Source: a virus. From it: a DNA stretch of 26,218 nucleotides. Shown here piece by piece: positions 1 to 6,205 of the stretch. The DNA is taken from positions 1 to 26,218 of IMG/VR virus record IMGVR_UViG_3300046777_002030. The stretch is one strand, 5' to 3'. Below the pieces are notes generated by a model. It was not told the origin of the DNA. It saw only the letters and a list, made by a program, of their open reading frames with translations, and made no database searches. Every line of letters starts with the position of its first letter. Position 1 is the first letter of the stretch. A program made the translations under genes and the position numbers.

Positions 1-1
1 C

Positions 2-73
2 CTCAGCAGGGATATGAGAGGCGTATTTTACATGGATAGCCCCGGTAAGGTGGTTAGACCCGTTTCTCCATGA
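2..73 (+). CDS. C-terminal fragment of an unidentified plus-strand gene
   Basis: An open frame enters from the left edge and ends with TGA at 71-73, giving 23 residues that end in RPVSP. It is the only plus-strand coding signal I can support, and it converges with the minus-strand block. The family cannot be recognised from this length. A phage gene is likely from context. It could also be a chance open frame, because nothing upstream is visible. Confidence 0.35.
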   Translation, partial: LSRDMRGVFYMDSPGKVVRPVSP

Positions 74-155
74 TTCAATATTACGAAAGATTAAAATCTC
101 GTAACATTTGTTTACCTATTTATCATACTACGGTTTCCCGTAGGAGTCAAGAGCC
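74..155. other. Convergent intergenic region with two small hairpins
   Basis: This short non-coding gap separates the plus-strand gene end from the terminator of the minus-strand block. It holds an imperfect hairpin at 81-104 (TTACGA pairing with TCGTAA, inner GATT/AATC) and a 6-bp stem with a TTTC tetraloop at 128-143 (CTACGG/CCGTAG). The first is followed by a T-rich but broken tract and may end transcription of the plus-strand gene. No promoter is evident. Confidence 0.4.
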
Positions 156-180
156 AAAAAAAAATCCCCCTTTCGGGGGA
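156..180 (-). terminator. Rho-independent terminator of the hli-prx transcript
   Basis: Read on the minus strand, a stem TCCCCC/GGGGGA with a GAAA tetraloop (165-180) is followed directly by nine T residues (complement of the A run at 156-164). It lies just past the peroxiredoxin stop codon. The plus-strand reading lacks a T run, so it works in one direction only. Confidence 0.85.
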
Positions 181-185
181 GGAAA

Positions 186-722
186 TCAGACAACCACTGC
201 AGGAGTAGAAGTCTTTACATATTCCAGAAGTTTTTCTGGAGTTGACCACTCATAAGGGTCTTCCGAAGCATTATCAGTAATACCATCTTCCATAAAGATC
301 TGTTCAATCACACCGTTATTAATGACGGCTGCATAACGCCAGGAACGAGATGCAAAACCAAGATTAAACTTCTTCACAAGCATACCCATGGCACTAGTGA
401 ATTCACCGTTACCATCAGGAATCAGTTTGACATTAGAGATCATTTGATCTTTAGCCCATGCATTCATTACAAAGGCATCATTTACAGACAGGCAATAGAT
501 TTCATCAATACCTGCTTCTTTAAATTCGTAGTACTTCTCTTCATAACCAGGAAGTTGATAGGCACTACAAGTAGGAGTGAAGGCACCAGGAAGTGCAAAC
601 AGAACTACTTTCTTTCCGTTGAAGAGTTCTTCACTAGAACGAGTTACAAACTCACCGTCTTCACGGAACATAAAGTCCACTGAAGGGACTGTAGATTTTT
701 CTTCAGGAGCAAGTTGAGGCAT
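186..722 (-). CDS. PrxII/Prx5-type peroxiredoxin
   Basis: 178 residues, normal for single-domain PrxII/Prx5 enzymes, which reduce H2O2 and organic hydroperoxides with electrons from thioredoxin or glutaredoxin. The active-site signature PGAFTPTC is at 45-52: Cys52 is the peroxidatic cysteine and Thr49 its usual partner. Cys77 lies 25 residues later, the spacing of the PrxII resolving cysteine. Arg129 in SWRYA matches the conserved active-site arginine. The fold appears complete with no signal peptide, so a cytoplasmic enzyme is expected. It is the last gene of the unit led by two hli genes and ends at a strong terminator. The ATG has no clear Shine-Dalgarno but sits 4 nt after the preceding stop, so coupling is likely. 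Role inferred: detoxifying peroxide formed while host photosynthesis runs during infection. Confidence 0.9.
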   Translation of the reverse strand: MPQLAPEEKSTVPSVDFMFREDGEFVTRSSEELFNGKKVVLFALPGAFTPTCSAYQLPGYEEKYYEFKEAGIDEIYCLSVNDAFVMNAWAKDQMISNVKLIPDGNGEFTSAMGMLVKKFNLGFASRSWRYAAVINNGVIEQIFMEDGITDNASEDPYEWSTPEKLLEYVKTSTPAVVV

Positions 723-726
723 AATT

Positions 727-1014
727 TTAATTACTAGAATGTTGTTGTTTAAGTTCAGGATTTGGTTGAGAAGGAATTACAGGATTCTTGGATTTATTTT
801 TGATAACAATAAATGCATCACTTTGATAAGATACAGTTCCAAATGGTTTAGCCCATTTTGGATTTGCATCTGGATGAGTTGCAGTTCCTGTTACTGCAAC
901 TCCACCAATCTCAACTGAAAGTTGATCACCATTATCCCAAGTTCCAGTTTCTACCAATGTTTGTAGGGCAATAGAAAGTTGCCCTAACATATCATGATGA
1001 GGATGTTCTGTCAC
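727..1014 (-). CDS. Hypothetical protein, 95 aa, GTG start
   Basis: I do not recognise the family. The frame begins with GTG at 1014, which overlaps the stop of the upstream hli gene in a GTGA arrangement, so translational coupling explains the non-ATG start. An in-frame ATG (codon 9, about 990) is the alternative. The protein is soluble-looking: a His-rich start, a central Gly/Thr/Val-rich stretch suggesting beta structure (SVEIGGVAVTGTATHP), and a polar Pro/Gln/Lys tail. No metal-binding or catalytic motif is clear. Being between hli and a peroxiredoxin suggests a role in the same light or oxidative response, but this is only context. Confidence 0.7.
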   Translation of the reverse strand: MTEHPHHDMLGQLSIALQTLVETGTWDNGDQLSVEIGGVAVTGTATHPDANPKWAKPFGTVSYQSDAFIVIKNKSKNPVIPSQPNPELKQQHSSN

Positions 1015-1133
1015 AGAATACCAGGAATAATTTGACCAGTGGTAAGATAAGCACCGACGCCTGCAACGAATCCGATCATTGCAAGACGAGCATTGAGGAT
1101 CTCAGCCTCAGGGGTAAAACCAAATTTGTTCAT
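1011..1133 (-). CDS. hli: High-light-inducible protein (Hli), 40 aa
   Basis: A 40-residue single-helix member of the Hli/ELIP family, which binds chlorophyll and carotenoid at photosystem II and dissipates excess light energy. The family core ExxNxRxAMxGF is present as AEILNARLAMIGFVAG, with the Glu-Arg pair and Asn that ligate pigment, followed by a helix ending in a short C-terminus. The ATG at 1131-1133 is preceded by AAGGAG at good spacing, partly formed from the stop region of the upstream 28-residue gene. Its TGA overlaps the GTG start of the next gene. Phage-borne hli genes are common in cyanophages and are thought to protect photosynthesis during infection. Confidence 0.92.
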   Translation of the reverse strand: MNKFGFTPEAEILNARLAMIGFVAGVGAYLTTGQIIPGIL

Positions 1134-1144
1134 TTGTTTTCTCC

Positions 1145-1231
1145 TTAGTAAGTTTCAGATAATTTTTCTACAGAATAACTCAGAAGCACAAAGAAGGCAA
1201 CTGAGGTAACGGTGAAAAGAACTTCAGTCAT
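1145..1231 (-). CDS. Small single-helix membrane peptide, 28 aa
   Basis: A 28-residue frame starting at ATG 1229-1231. The A of this ATG is also the last base of the preceding hli stop (TGATG), and the frame ends at TAA 1145-1147, just before the Shine-Dalgarno of the next hli. Residues 4-19 are hydrophobic (VLFTVTSVAFFVLLSY), enough for one membrane span, with a short acidic and polar tail. The precise fit between two hli genes argues that it is translated. It resembles the size class of low-molecular-mass photosystem and cytochrome b6f subunits, but I cannot match it to PsbT, PsbM, PsbI, PetN or PsaM. Confidence 0.55.
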   Translation of the reverse strand: MTEVLFTVTSVAFFVLLSYSVEKLSETY

Positions 1232-1434
1232 CAGAAGACACCGAAGAAGAGTTTGCCAGTGAGAGCATAAGAAATAGCCCCAGCAATAATACCGACCATT
1301 GCCCAGCGCCCATTGTACATCTCCGTAGTTTGCATAGGAGTCAGAAGACCCTTGCGATTGTATTCTTGGTAGACCATCTGGGGTTCTTTAGCCCACATGT
1401 TCTGTTGACCAAGTTCGTTAGTTGTTACAGTCAT
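1231..1434 (-). CDS. hli: High-light-inducible protein (Hli), 67 aa
   Basis: A 67-residue Hli protein with a longer N-terminal part than its 40-residue neighbour. The pigment-binding core TTEMYNGRWAMVGIIAGAISYALTG (residues 36-60) carries the conserved Glu, Asn and Arg of the chlorophyll a/b-binding motif and a single transmembrane helix. The N-terminal part (AKEPQMVYQEYNRKGLLTP) resembles the stroma-facing segment of phage and host Hli proteins. I place the start at ATG 1432-1434. A longer frame to 1494 would run into the promoter and terminator and is unlikely. No good Shine-Dalgarno is visible. It is the first gene after the consensus promoter at 1462-1490, so it is expected early in infection. 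Confidence 0.92.
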   Translation of the reverse strand: MTVTTNELGQQNMWAKEPQMVYQEYNRKGLLTPMQTTEMYNGRWAMVGIIAGAISYALTGKLFFGVF

Positions 1435-1461
1435 TTTCGTTTTATTACGAATTGTTACACA

Positions 1462-1490
1462 ATTATATAGGAAAAATAAAGGGGTGTCAA
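1462..1490 (-). promoter_or_regulatory. Perfect-consensus sigma70 promoter for the hli-prx unit
   Basis: On the minus strand, TTGACA (1485-1490), 17 nt, then TATAAT (1462-1467). Both hexamers and the spacing are the exact bacterial consensus, typical of early phage promoters read by host RNA polymerase. The start codon of hli is about 28 nt past the -10. The -35 lies inside the pstS terminator hairpin. Confidence 0.85.
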
Positions 1491-1498
1491 GCACCCCT
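1471..1498 (-). terminator. Rho-independent terminator of pstS, overlapping the hli promoter
   Basis: A 7-bp stem (AGGGGTG/CACCCCT) with a 5-nt loop, followed on the minus strand by TTTATTTTT. It lies 38 nt past the pstS stop. The loop and 3' arm contain the -35 of the next promoter, and the T tract forms part of the promoter spacer. Confidence 0.8.
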
Positions 1499-1536
1499 CA
1501 GTATTATTTGATACTTATTTTGTTAGGAAATGCAAA

Positions 1537-2514
1537 TCACTTCTCGCCCAGACCGACTTGTTGGACTTTCAGACGGGCACGGTTCAGAACCGAACCAGCA
1601 AGAGGAACATAACCTAGATCATCGGCAATTGATTGTGCCTTAGAACTCAGAGCATAGTTCAGAGCATCACGAACAGCAGATGCCTTACCAGGAGCATAAC
1701 CACTCTTATAGGCAATAATCCAAGTCAGAGTGGAGATAGGATATGCCTGAGCACCTGCGGGATTGGGGTCTTCACCTGCAAGAGTCACAGGATCCAGTTT
1801 GATTCCGTTCAGAGCAGCAGCACCAGTCACAGCAGAAGGTCCAACGAACTTACCTGCCTTGTTCTGAAGTACAGCAGCTTGGAGTTTATTAGGACGAACG
1901 AATCCAGTGTTCACATAACCAATGGCACCAAGAGTATTCTTGATTGTACCAGACACACCTTCGTTACCCTTGGCACCAACACCAGTAGGCCAGTTCACAG
2001 ACTTACCAACACCAGGAGCCCAACCACCAAAAGCATCCAGAGAATTGGTGAATGCATAGGTAGTTCCAGAACCGTCAGAACGGTGAACAACAGTCATCTT
2101 ACCAGCAGTACAACCAACTTGTTTGTAGTCAGTAATACGACCAGAGAAAATATCAACAACTTGTTTCTGAGTCAGTTTCAGTTTGCAACCAGGTTTGTTA
2201 TAGGCAACGGCAATCGTGCCACCAACCATAGGAATCTGAACGACACCACGCTTAACCTTTGCGGCTTCTTTTGCCTTGATAGGTTCATCGGAAGCACCAA
2301 AGTCTACAGTTCCAGCAACGAACTGGCGAATACCAGCACCAGAACCAACGGACTGATAGTTTACTTTTTCACCAGTGACAGAAGAATAATCAACGAACCA
2401 GCGTTGGTAGATGGGGGCAGGGAAGGTAGCACCTGCACCATTAATAGCAGGTCCAGCAAATGCAGTAGTAGGGGCAAGAGCAAGACCGATTGTAGCAATG
2501 TGTTTGAGTTTCAT
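1537..2514 (-). CDS. pstS: Phosphate ABC transporter substrate-binding protein PstS
   Basis: 325 residues, the usual length for PstS, the periplasmic phosphate-binding subunit that feeds the host PstCAB importer. A signal peptide (MKLK, hydrophobic core, cleavage after AFA at about 20) leads to the mature start GPAINGAGATFPAPIYQRW, the hallmark PstS N-terminus. Phosphate-binding loops are visible at GSGAG (57-61), ASDEP (74-78) and HRSDGSGTT (144-152). Two cysteines (110 and 135) may form a disulfide. No transporter membrane genes are present, so it must work with host PstCAB. The gene has its own Pho box promoter and a terminator, so it can be expressed apart from the porin. Cyanophage pstS is widely interpreted as supporting phosphate uptake during infection of starved hosts. 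Confidence 0.95.
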   Translation of the reverse strand: MKLKHIATIGLALAPTTAFAGPAINGAGATFPAPIYQRWFVDYSSVTGEKVNYQSVGSGAGIRQFVAGTVDFGASDEPIKAKEAAKVKRGVVQIPMVGGTIAVAYNKPGCKLKLTQKQVVDIFSGRITDYKQVGCTAGKMTVVHRSDGSGTTYAFTNSLDAFGGWAPGVGKSVNWPTGVGAKGNEGVSGTIKNTLGAIGYVNTGFVRPNKLQAAVLQNKAGKFVGPSAVTGAAALNGIKLDPVTLAGEDPNPAGAQAYPISTLTWIIAYKSGYAPGKASAVRDALNYALSSKAQSIADDLGYVPLAGSVLNRARLKVQQVGLGEK

Positions 2515-2537
2515 TGGGATTAAAAAACTTCGTAGTA

Positions 2538-2570
2538 ATTTTACTTGATTAAAGTTAACGGAAGGTTAAA
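2538..2570 (-). promoter_or_regulatory. Pho box and -10 of pstS
   Basis: The minus strand reads TTTAACCT-TCC-GTTAACTT (2570 to 2552), two 8-bp half-sites with 3-nt spacing as in the cyanobacterial PhoB box, then 8 nt and TAAAAT (2538-2543). The pstS ATG follows about 24 nt later. The arrangement matches an activator site replacing the -35. Host PhoB control is inferred. Confidence 0.75.
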
Positions 2571-2583
2571 TATGTCCATTTAC

Positions 2584-2611
2584 TGAAAAACCACCCCAGA
2601 AAGGGGTGGTT
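2584..2611 (-). terminator. Rho-independent terminator of the porin gene
   Basis: A 9-bp stem, AACCACCCC/GGGGTGGTT (2589-2597 with 2603-2611), and a 5-nt loop, followed on the minus strand by a T run. It lies 24 nt past the porin stop and just upstream of the pstS Pho box, separating the two Pho-type units. Confidence 0.85.
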
Positions 2612-2634
2612 CCACTCAACTTATGAGTAGTTTA

Positions 2635-4137
2635 TCAGAAACGGAAGGTTGTCTGAATCACACCACCATAGTTATCGGAAGCTTGCTTCAGACCTTGGTT
2701 GTTAGACACATAGAAGACAGCAGGAGTCACGCTGATCGCATCGCTAACCTTGTAACGATAGAATGCTTCCCACATAATTGCCTTCTGATCAGCAGCGAGA
2801 GAAGCAGCATTACCAGGAGCACCGATGGCGAAACCAGCGGCATTACCCTTAGCGAATACATCACTCCACTGAAGACCTGCCATCCAAGTTTGTGAATCGG
2901 TAGCAGCGTTAGGAGTCGTGCGGTTGTTAGACAGACTTACGGTGTTCCAACCATAAGCACCACTCACAGAAGGAATGATACCAGACTTCTTGGGTTGCCA
3001 ATAAGCATTCAGAGCATAACCATTGGATGTTTGGTTAGCGCCAAGAGCACCAGAACCACCACCGATAGCATTGAAGTTACGAACACGAGTTCCTTCCGTG
3101 CCGTAACGGTAACCGAAAGCAATACCATACTGAGGAGCACGGTAACCAATCTGAGCAAGAGTGTTCAGAGAACCATCTTCATCAAACTGACCTTTGGTAG
3201 AATCGTTTCCGTTCTGGGCAACATAGTTGATACCAGCAACGAAACCAGGCTTACCTTTCTTGGTAGGTTGAACCCACTGAGCACCGAAACCAGAACCAGT
3301 TGCCTTGTTATAGACGCCAGGAGCACCAGCAACAGAGAAGAAATCAAGAATGTCCGAACGATAGGCAGTAGGAACCCATGCCATCTCAGTGTTACGAACC
3401 AGAGCACCAGCAGTCAGAGTCAGACCTTTGGTAAGGGCAGGGAAACTGTAGTACAGGCGGTCAAGAGTAACTTGGTTAGCATAGGTTTCTGCTTTGTCCA
3501 GTTTGAACAGTGACGAGGAAGAACCGAAGGGTTGACTGGAGAAGTTACCAGAACGCAGACGGGTCTTGAGCAGATCCTTACCAGTGAAGGAAGTATCAAA
3601 ACTGAGGCGGAGGTCATAGTTGAAAGCAGTGTTTCCAACATTAGTGCTGTTAGCAAGACGAGCACCATCTACACCACCCAGAACGAAGGTTGCTTCACCC
3701 TTGAGTTTGGTAGTGGTAGAGAACTGTTGTGCCTGAAGAGCAGCAGTTTGCTTCTCCAGTTTAGCAACACGACCACGAAGAACTTGAAGTTCATTGGCGA
3801 ACTCGGTAGCAAGACGCTGGAGTTCATCGGTGACTTCAGTTACGCGATCAAGGCAAGCATTCAGAAGTGCTGCTGCTTCAAAACGGGTCATTGCCTTACC
3901 ACCAAGGTAAGTTCCGTTTTCATAACCAGCAACGCAACCATAACGCTCAACAAGATTGCTGAGTGCCTGATAAGCCCAATCCGTAGGTTGGACATCAGAA
4001 AGTTGTTTGATACTTGAGACTTGTTCCGAGGAAGTGTATTGGTTGACTGCTGCCATATTAAGGTCTGCGGCATTCGCAGCAACAGGAGCAACCATTCCCA
4101 GAGCAACAGGTGCAAGCATCAGTTGTTTGAGTTTCAT
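2635..4137 (-). CDS. SLH-domain outer membrane porin (SomA/OprB type)
   Basis: 500 residues from the preferred start ATG 4135-4137, which begins with a signal peptide (MKLKQLMLAPVALGMVAPVAANA, cut before ADL). A start at 4167 would put ten polar residues in front. After the signal comes an SLH domain at about 41-98 (QLSDVQPTDWAYQALSNLV, MTRFEAAALLNACLDRV), which in cyanobacterial porins contacts peptidoglycan. A heptad-rich segment follows at about 100-135 (ELQRLATEFANELQVLRGRVAKLEKQ), then an OprB-like beta barrel ending in TTFRF with the terminal Phe used by the outer membrane assembly machinery. It would form a passive channel. A Pho box upstream and pstS downstream suggest a role in phosphate entry, but channel selectivity cannot be read. 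Its length and domain order match host porins, so it is probably host-derived. Confidence 0.9.
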   Translation of the reverse strand: MKLKQLMLAPVALGMVAPVAANAADLNMAAVNQYTSSEQVSSIKQLSDVQPTDWAYQALSNLVERYGCVAGYENGTYLGGKAMTRFEAAALLNACLDRVTEVTDELQRLATEFANELQVLRGRVAKLEKQTAALQAQQFSTTTKLKGEATFVLGGVDGARLANSTNVGNTAFNYDLRLSFDTSFTGKDLLKTRLRSGNFSSQPFGSSSSLFKLDKAETYANQVTLDRLYYSFPALTKGLTLTAGALVRNTEMAWVPTAYRSDILDFFSVAGAPGVYNKATGSGFGAQWVQPTKKGKPGFVAGINYVAQNGNDSTKGQFDEDGSLNTLAQIGYRAPQYGIAFGYRYGTEGTRVRNFNAIGGGSGALGANQTSNGYALNAYWQPKKSGIIPSVSGAYGWNTVSLSNNRTTPNAATDSQTWMAGLQWSDVFAKGNAAGFAIGAPGNAASLAADQKAIMWEAFYRYKVSDAISVTPAVFYVSNNQGLKQASDNYGGVIQTTFRF

Positions 4138-4311
4138 AAAAGATTTGTGTTTTGTACTAAACGACATTGTACACTAGGGGTCAATGAACCCTGTGTGTTT
4201 TGGGATACATGATAACGCGAGTAGTTGGGGCGTCTCTCATGCGTTTGTATTTAGAGCGTCTTAAGTAATTCTTAAGATTGCGTATATATTACTACGATTC
4301 TATGAGGAAGT
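4138..4311 (-). other. Long 5' leader of the porin gene
   Basis: About 170 nt separate the Pho box from the porin start with no convincing gene. The leader holds the -10 at 4297-4302, the palindromic repeat CTTAAG-TAATT-CTTAAG at 4260-4276 (11-bp period, as in Pho boxes) and a late-promoter motif at 4248-4254. I see no known riboswitch. Confidence 0.5.
4248..4254 (-). promoter_or_regulatory. Candidate T4-type late promoter of the porin gene
   Basis: CTAAATA on the minus strand resembles the -10 late promoter element of T4-like cyanophages (NATAAATA class). It lies about 110 nt upstream of the porin start. A 7-bp match alone is weak. Confidence 0.35.
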
Positions 4312-4330
4312 CAACTAAGGGAAGGTTAAG
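4297..4330 (-). promoter_or_regulatory. Pho box and -10 of the porin gene
   Basis: The minus strand reads CTTAACCT-TCC-CTTAGTTG (4330 to 4312), followed by 9 nt and TAGAAT (4297-4302). The first half-site is an exact consensus copy and the second is degenerate. The layout copies the pstS promoter almost base for base, including the TCC spacer. The TAA stop of the dioxygenase gene (4326-4328) lies inside the first half-site. Confidence 0.65.
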
Positions 4331-5393
4331 ACATTGCAATGTGCAGGTTATTCATATCAATTATTCGCCTTTCAGCAAAGTCTTCTTGCAAGAAAGGTTG
4401 ATATTGTTCTCCAATCAATCTATCATAATCAAACTGAATCCTATATCCCAACCTGTTTGGGGCAGTTCCATTTTCTACAGACCTATTATGAAGAGTAATA
4501 CTATTATCAAATAATAATAAGTCATGATCAGTTTGATACTTATGATCGTAAATATATTCTTCAGTAAATAACTCTTCACTAATTTTAACTAAAAGTTTAT
4601 TACTTTCTTCTTTACTCATACCTTTAATATAATCAATAGTCCATGGAGTATAATGCAATCCCTTGATTCCTCCAGGACTTTTAATTACTAAAGGAAACTC
4701 TGAATCATTTTTTGGACACTGATTGCTATGATAATATGATGTTTGAAGTTCATCATATTCAATCATTTTTTCTAAATGCAATCTGTTTTTATCATCAAAC
4801 TCTCTATGTTTTGTTCTGAAGTTGTGAACCAAAATCATTTCATCTAATTCACTTCTAAAAGATTCTGATTGTTTTTCGTACCAATCAACTGTTGTGCAGA
4901 ATCCTGTGGAACTCCCTACCATATGTTCCACACCCATCAAAGAAACCCCAGGAGTGAAAGCTAAACTACCACATTCATTACTATGCCAGTAGAGTTCTCC
5001 ATCACCAAAAAGTCCAAGAGATTGACCCTTTTCATCTTTCTTAGGAGTGATTCTAAGCATTCCAGGGCATTTTCTATCAACAACCCACCTCTTATCATTT
5101 AAAAGATCTCTACGATCCGACTCATCCAAAAGTCTTTTTAACAGAAGTTCTTTTACTGGTTTCCCATACTTTTGATACATCTGTAAGGGTTTGACCCAAC
5201 GAGGATCTCCAAACTTAAGAATTAAATTATAATAAGTTGTATGATCTATTTTACTTCCACGAATAATAGTCACCAAAGAATTAAGATGGATTTTACCAAT
5301 TTCCATCCATTCTTCTTCGGTGATATTGTTTAAATCTATGTCATCAATAAAAACCCCAAATCTACCTAGACCAGGAATTTTAGATATCTTCAT
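4326..5393 (-). CDS. TauD/TfdA-like 2-oxoglutarate Fe(II) dioxygenase
   Basis: 355 residues with the layout of TauD/TfdA-type non-haem iron dioxygenases, which couple 2-oxoglutarate decarboxylation to hydroxylation of a small substrate. The proximal iron motif is LYWHSNE (His137), the distal histidine is in LHNRS (His302) and a 2-oxoglutarate-binding arginine is likely Arg318 in YRIQFD. The usual HxD/HxE is here HSNE, so the carboxylate ligand is either absent (Asn139) or supplied by Glu140. The N-terminus lacks a signal peptide. It is the last gene of the glycan operon, 5 nt after the GT25 stop and the only non-overlapping junction there. Substrate unknown; a sugar or lipid modification is suggested only by neighbours. 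It is visibly more AT-rich than pstS and the porin. Confidence 0.75.
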   Translation of the reverse strand: MKISKIPGLGRFGVFIDDIDLNNITEEEWMEIGKIHLNSLVTIIRGSKIDHTTYYNLILKFGDPRWVKPLQMYQKYGKPVKELLLKRLLDESDRRDLLNDKRWVVDRKCPGMLRITPKKDEKGQSLGLFGDGELYWHSNECGSLAFTPGVSLMGVEHMVGSSTGFCTTVDWYEKQSESFRSELDEMILVHNFRTKHREFDDKNRLHLEKMIEYDELQTSYYHSNQCPKNDSEFPLVIKSPGGIKGLHYTPWTIDYIKGMSKEESNKLLVKISEELFTEEYIYDHKYQTDHDLLLFDNSITLHNRSVENGTAPNRLGYRIQFDYDRLIGEQYQPFLQEDFAERRIIDMNNLHIAMS

Positions 5394-5398
5394 CTTGT

Positions 5399-6205
5399 TT
5401 ACTCTTGGGGTTGTTGGGCTTCAGAAGTTCTACCTAGGTATGGATCATAATCCATAAGTTTCTCAAGTTCCAAATCAGAACCACGATTTTGCCAAAGTTC
5501 TCTTAAACCATCATGAGATCCTCTGTGGAAAATCTCAATATGTTCTGGGTGAATCGAAGAACCAAGTTCAATCTTATATAGGAAAAGAGGAATAGCAAAA
5601 CTATTCCCAGAATTATAAATCAAATCATCAGCAACTGCACGAGGTTTGATATTATAATCAAGTTTATATTTTTCTCCGCGACAATGAAATCTAACAACTT
5701 TCTCTGCATGATGTCTGGTAATGACATAACATGCAGTAGAAAAATCATTTACAAATCTACGATGTAGATTTACATGCAAAGTTCCTGGGCAAATAATTGC
5801 AAGTTGAACTACATCATAGTCGTAAGGAAGTCGTGCAACAAACTGATTCCAGGTAAAGTTCCAATACTTTGCAATACTAATATCGACATCATCTTCCATC
5901 ACCACACAATATGGTGCGTCAGAATTTTCCAAGAAATGTTTAAGAAGTTTGAGGTGAGAGGTTACGCAACCAATCTCACCCGAACTCATATTACTTGGAT
6001 ATCTGCCATGAATAATATCACTTAGGTCATCATTTCTGCCATCATAGGCAGAAATTCTTTCATAGTTATCAATCTCCCAATAAGAAAACATCTCTTCCAT
6101 GTATTCTTTTCTTTCTGGTTGGTCATCCAAATTAATATAATAAATGGGACCAATACCTTTCAATTTATAGGCAGATTTATTCTTATCCATAACTGCAACT
6201 TCCAT
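5399..6205 (-). CDS. Family 25 (LPS-type) glycosyltransferase
   Basis: 268 residues from ATG 6203-6205, which shares its A with the previous stop (TGATG). Later ATGs, such as that at 6190, are possible. GT25 enzymes transfer galactose or glucose in lipooligosaccharide synthesis and collagen modification. Visible hallmarks are the N-terminal IYYINLDDQPER (about 21-32), GEIGCVTSHLKLLKHFL (about 76-92), and the metal-binding acidic motif CVVMEDDVDIS (about 100-110). Downstream are ADDLIYN and the family-typical late His-rich segment. No membrane segment is visible, so a cytoplasmic enzyme acting on a nucleotide-sugar donor is expected. Donor and acceptor are unknown. It is embedded in the glycan operon after a GT11 gene. 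Confidence 0.85.
   Translation of the reverse strand: MEVAVMDKNKSAYKLKGIGPIYYINLDDQPERKEYMEEMFSYWEIDNYERISAYDGRNDDLSDIIHGRYPSNMSSGEIGCVTSHLKLLKHFLENSDAPYCVVMEDDVDISIAKYWNFTWNQFVARLPYDYDVVQLAIICPGTLHVNLHRRFVNDFSTACYVITRHHAEKVVRFHCRGEKYKLDYNIKPRAVADDLIYNSGNSFAIPLFLYKIELGSSIHPEHIEIFHRGSHDGLRELWQNRGSDLELEKLMDYDPYLGRTSEAQQPQE

Noticed and set aside
1145-1231. Assignment of the 28-residue peptide to a known photosystem subunit
   Set aside because: It does not match the sequences I know for PsbT, PsbM, PsbI, PetN or PsaM; kept as unknown.
1633-2523. Long open frame of 296 codons on the plus strand, antisense to pstS
   Set aside because: Composition is a Ser/Thr/Arg-rich mirror of the pstS frame, with no domain and no ribosome site; pstS on the other strand is certain.
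2995-4017. Plus-strand open frames antisense to the porin gene
   Set aside because: They are shadows of the porin coding frame; no motif and no promoter on that strand.
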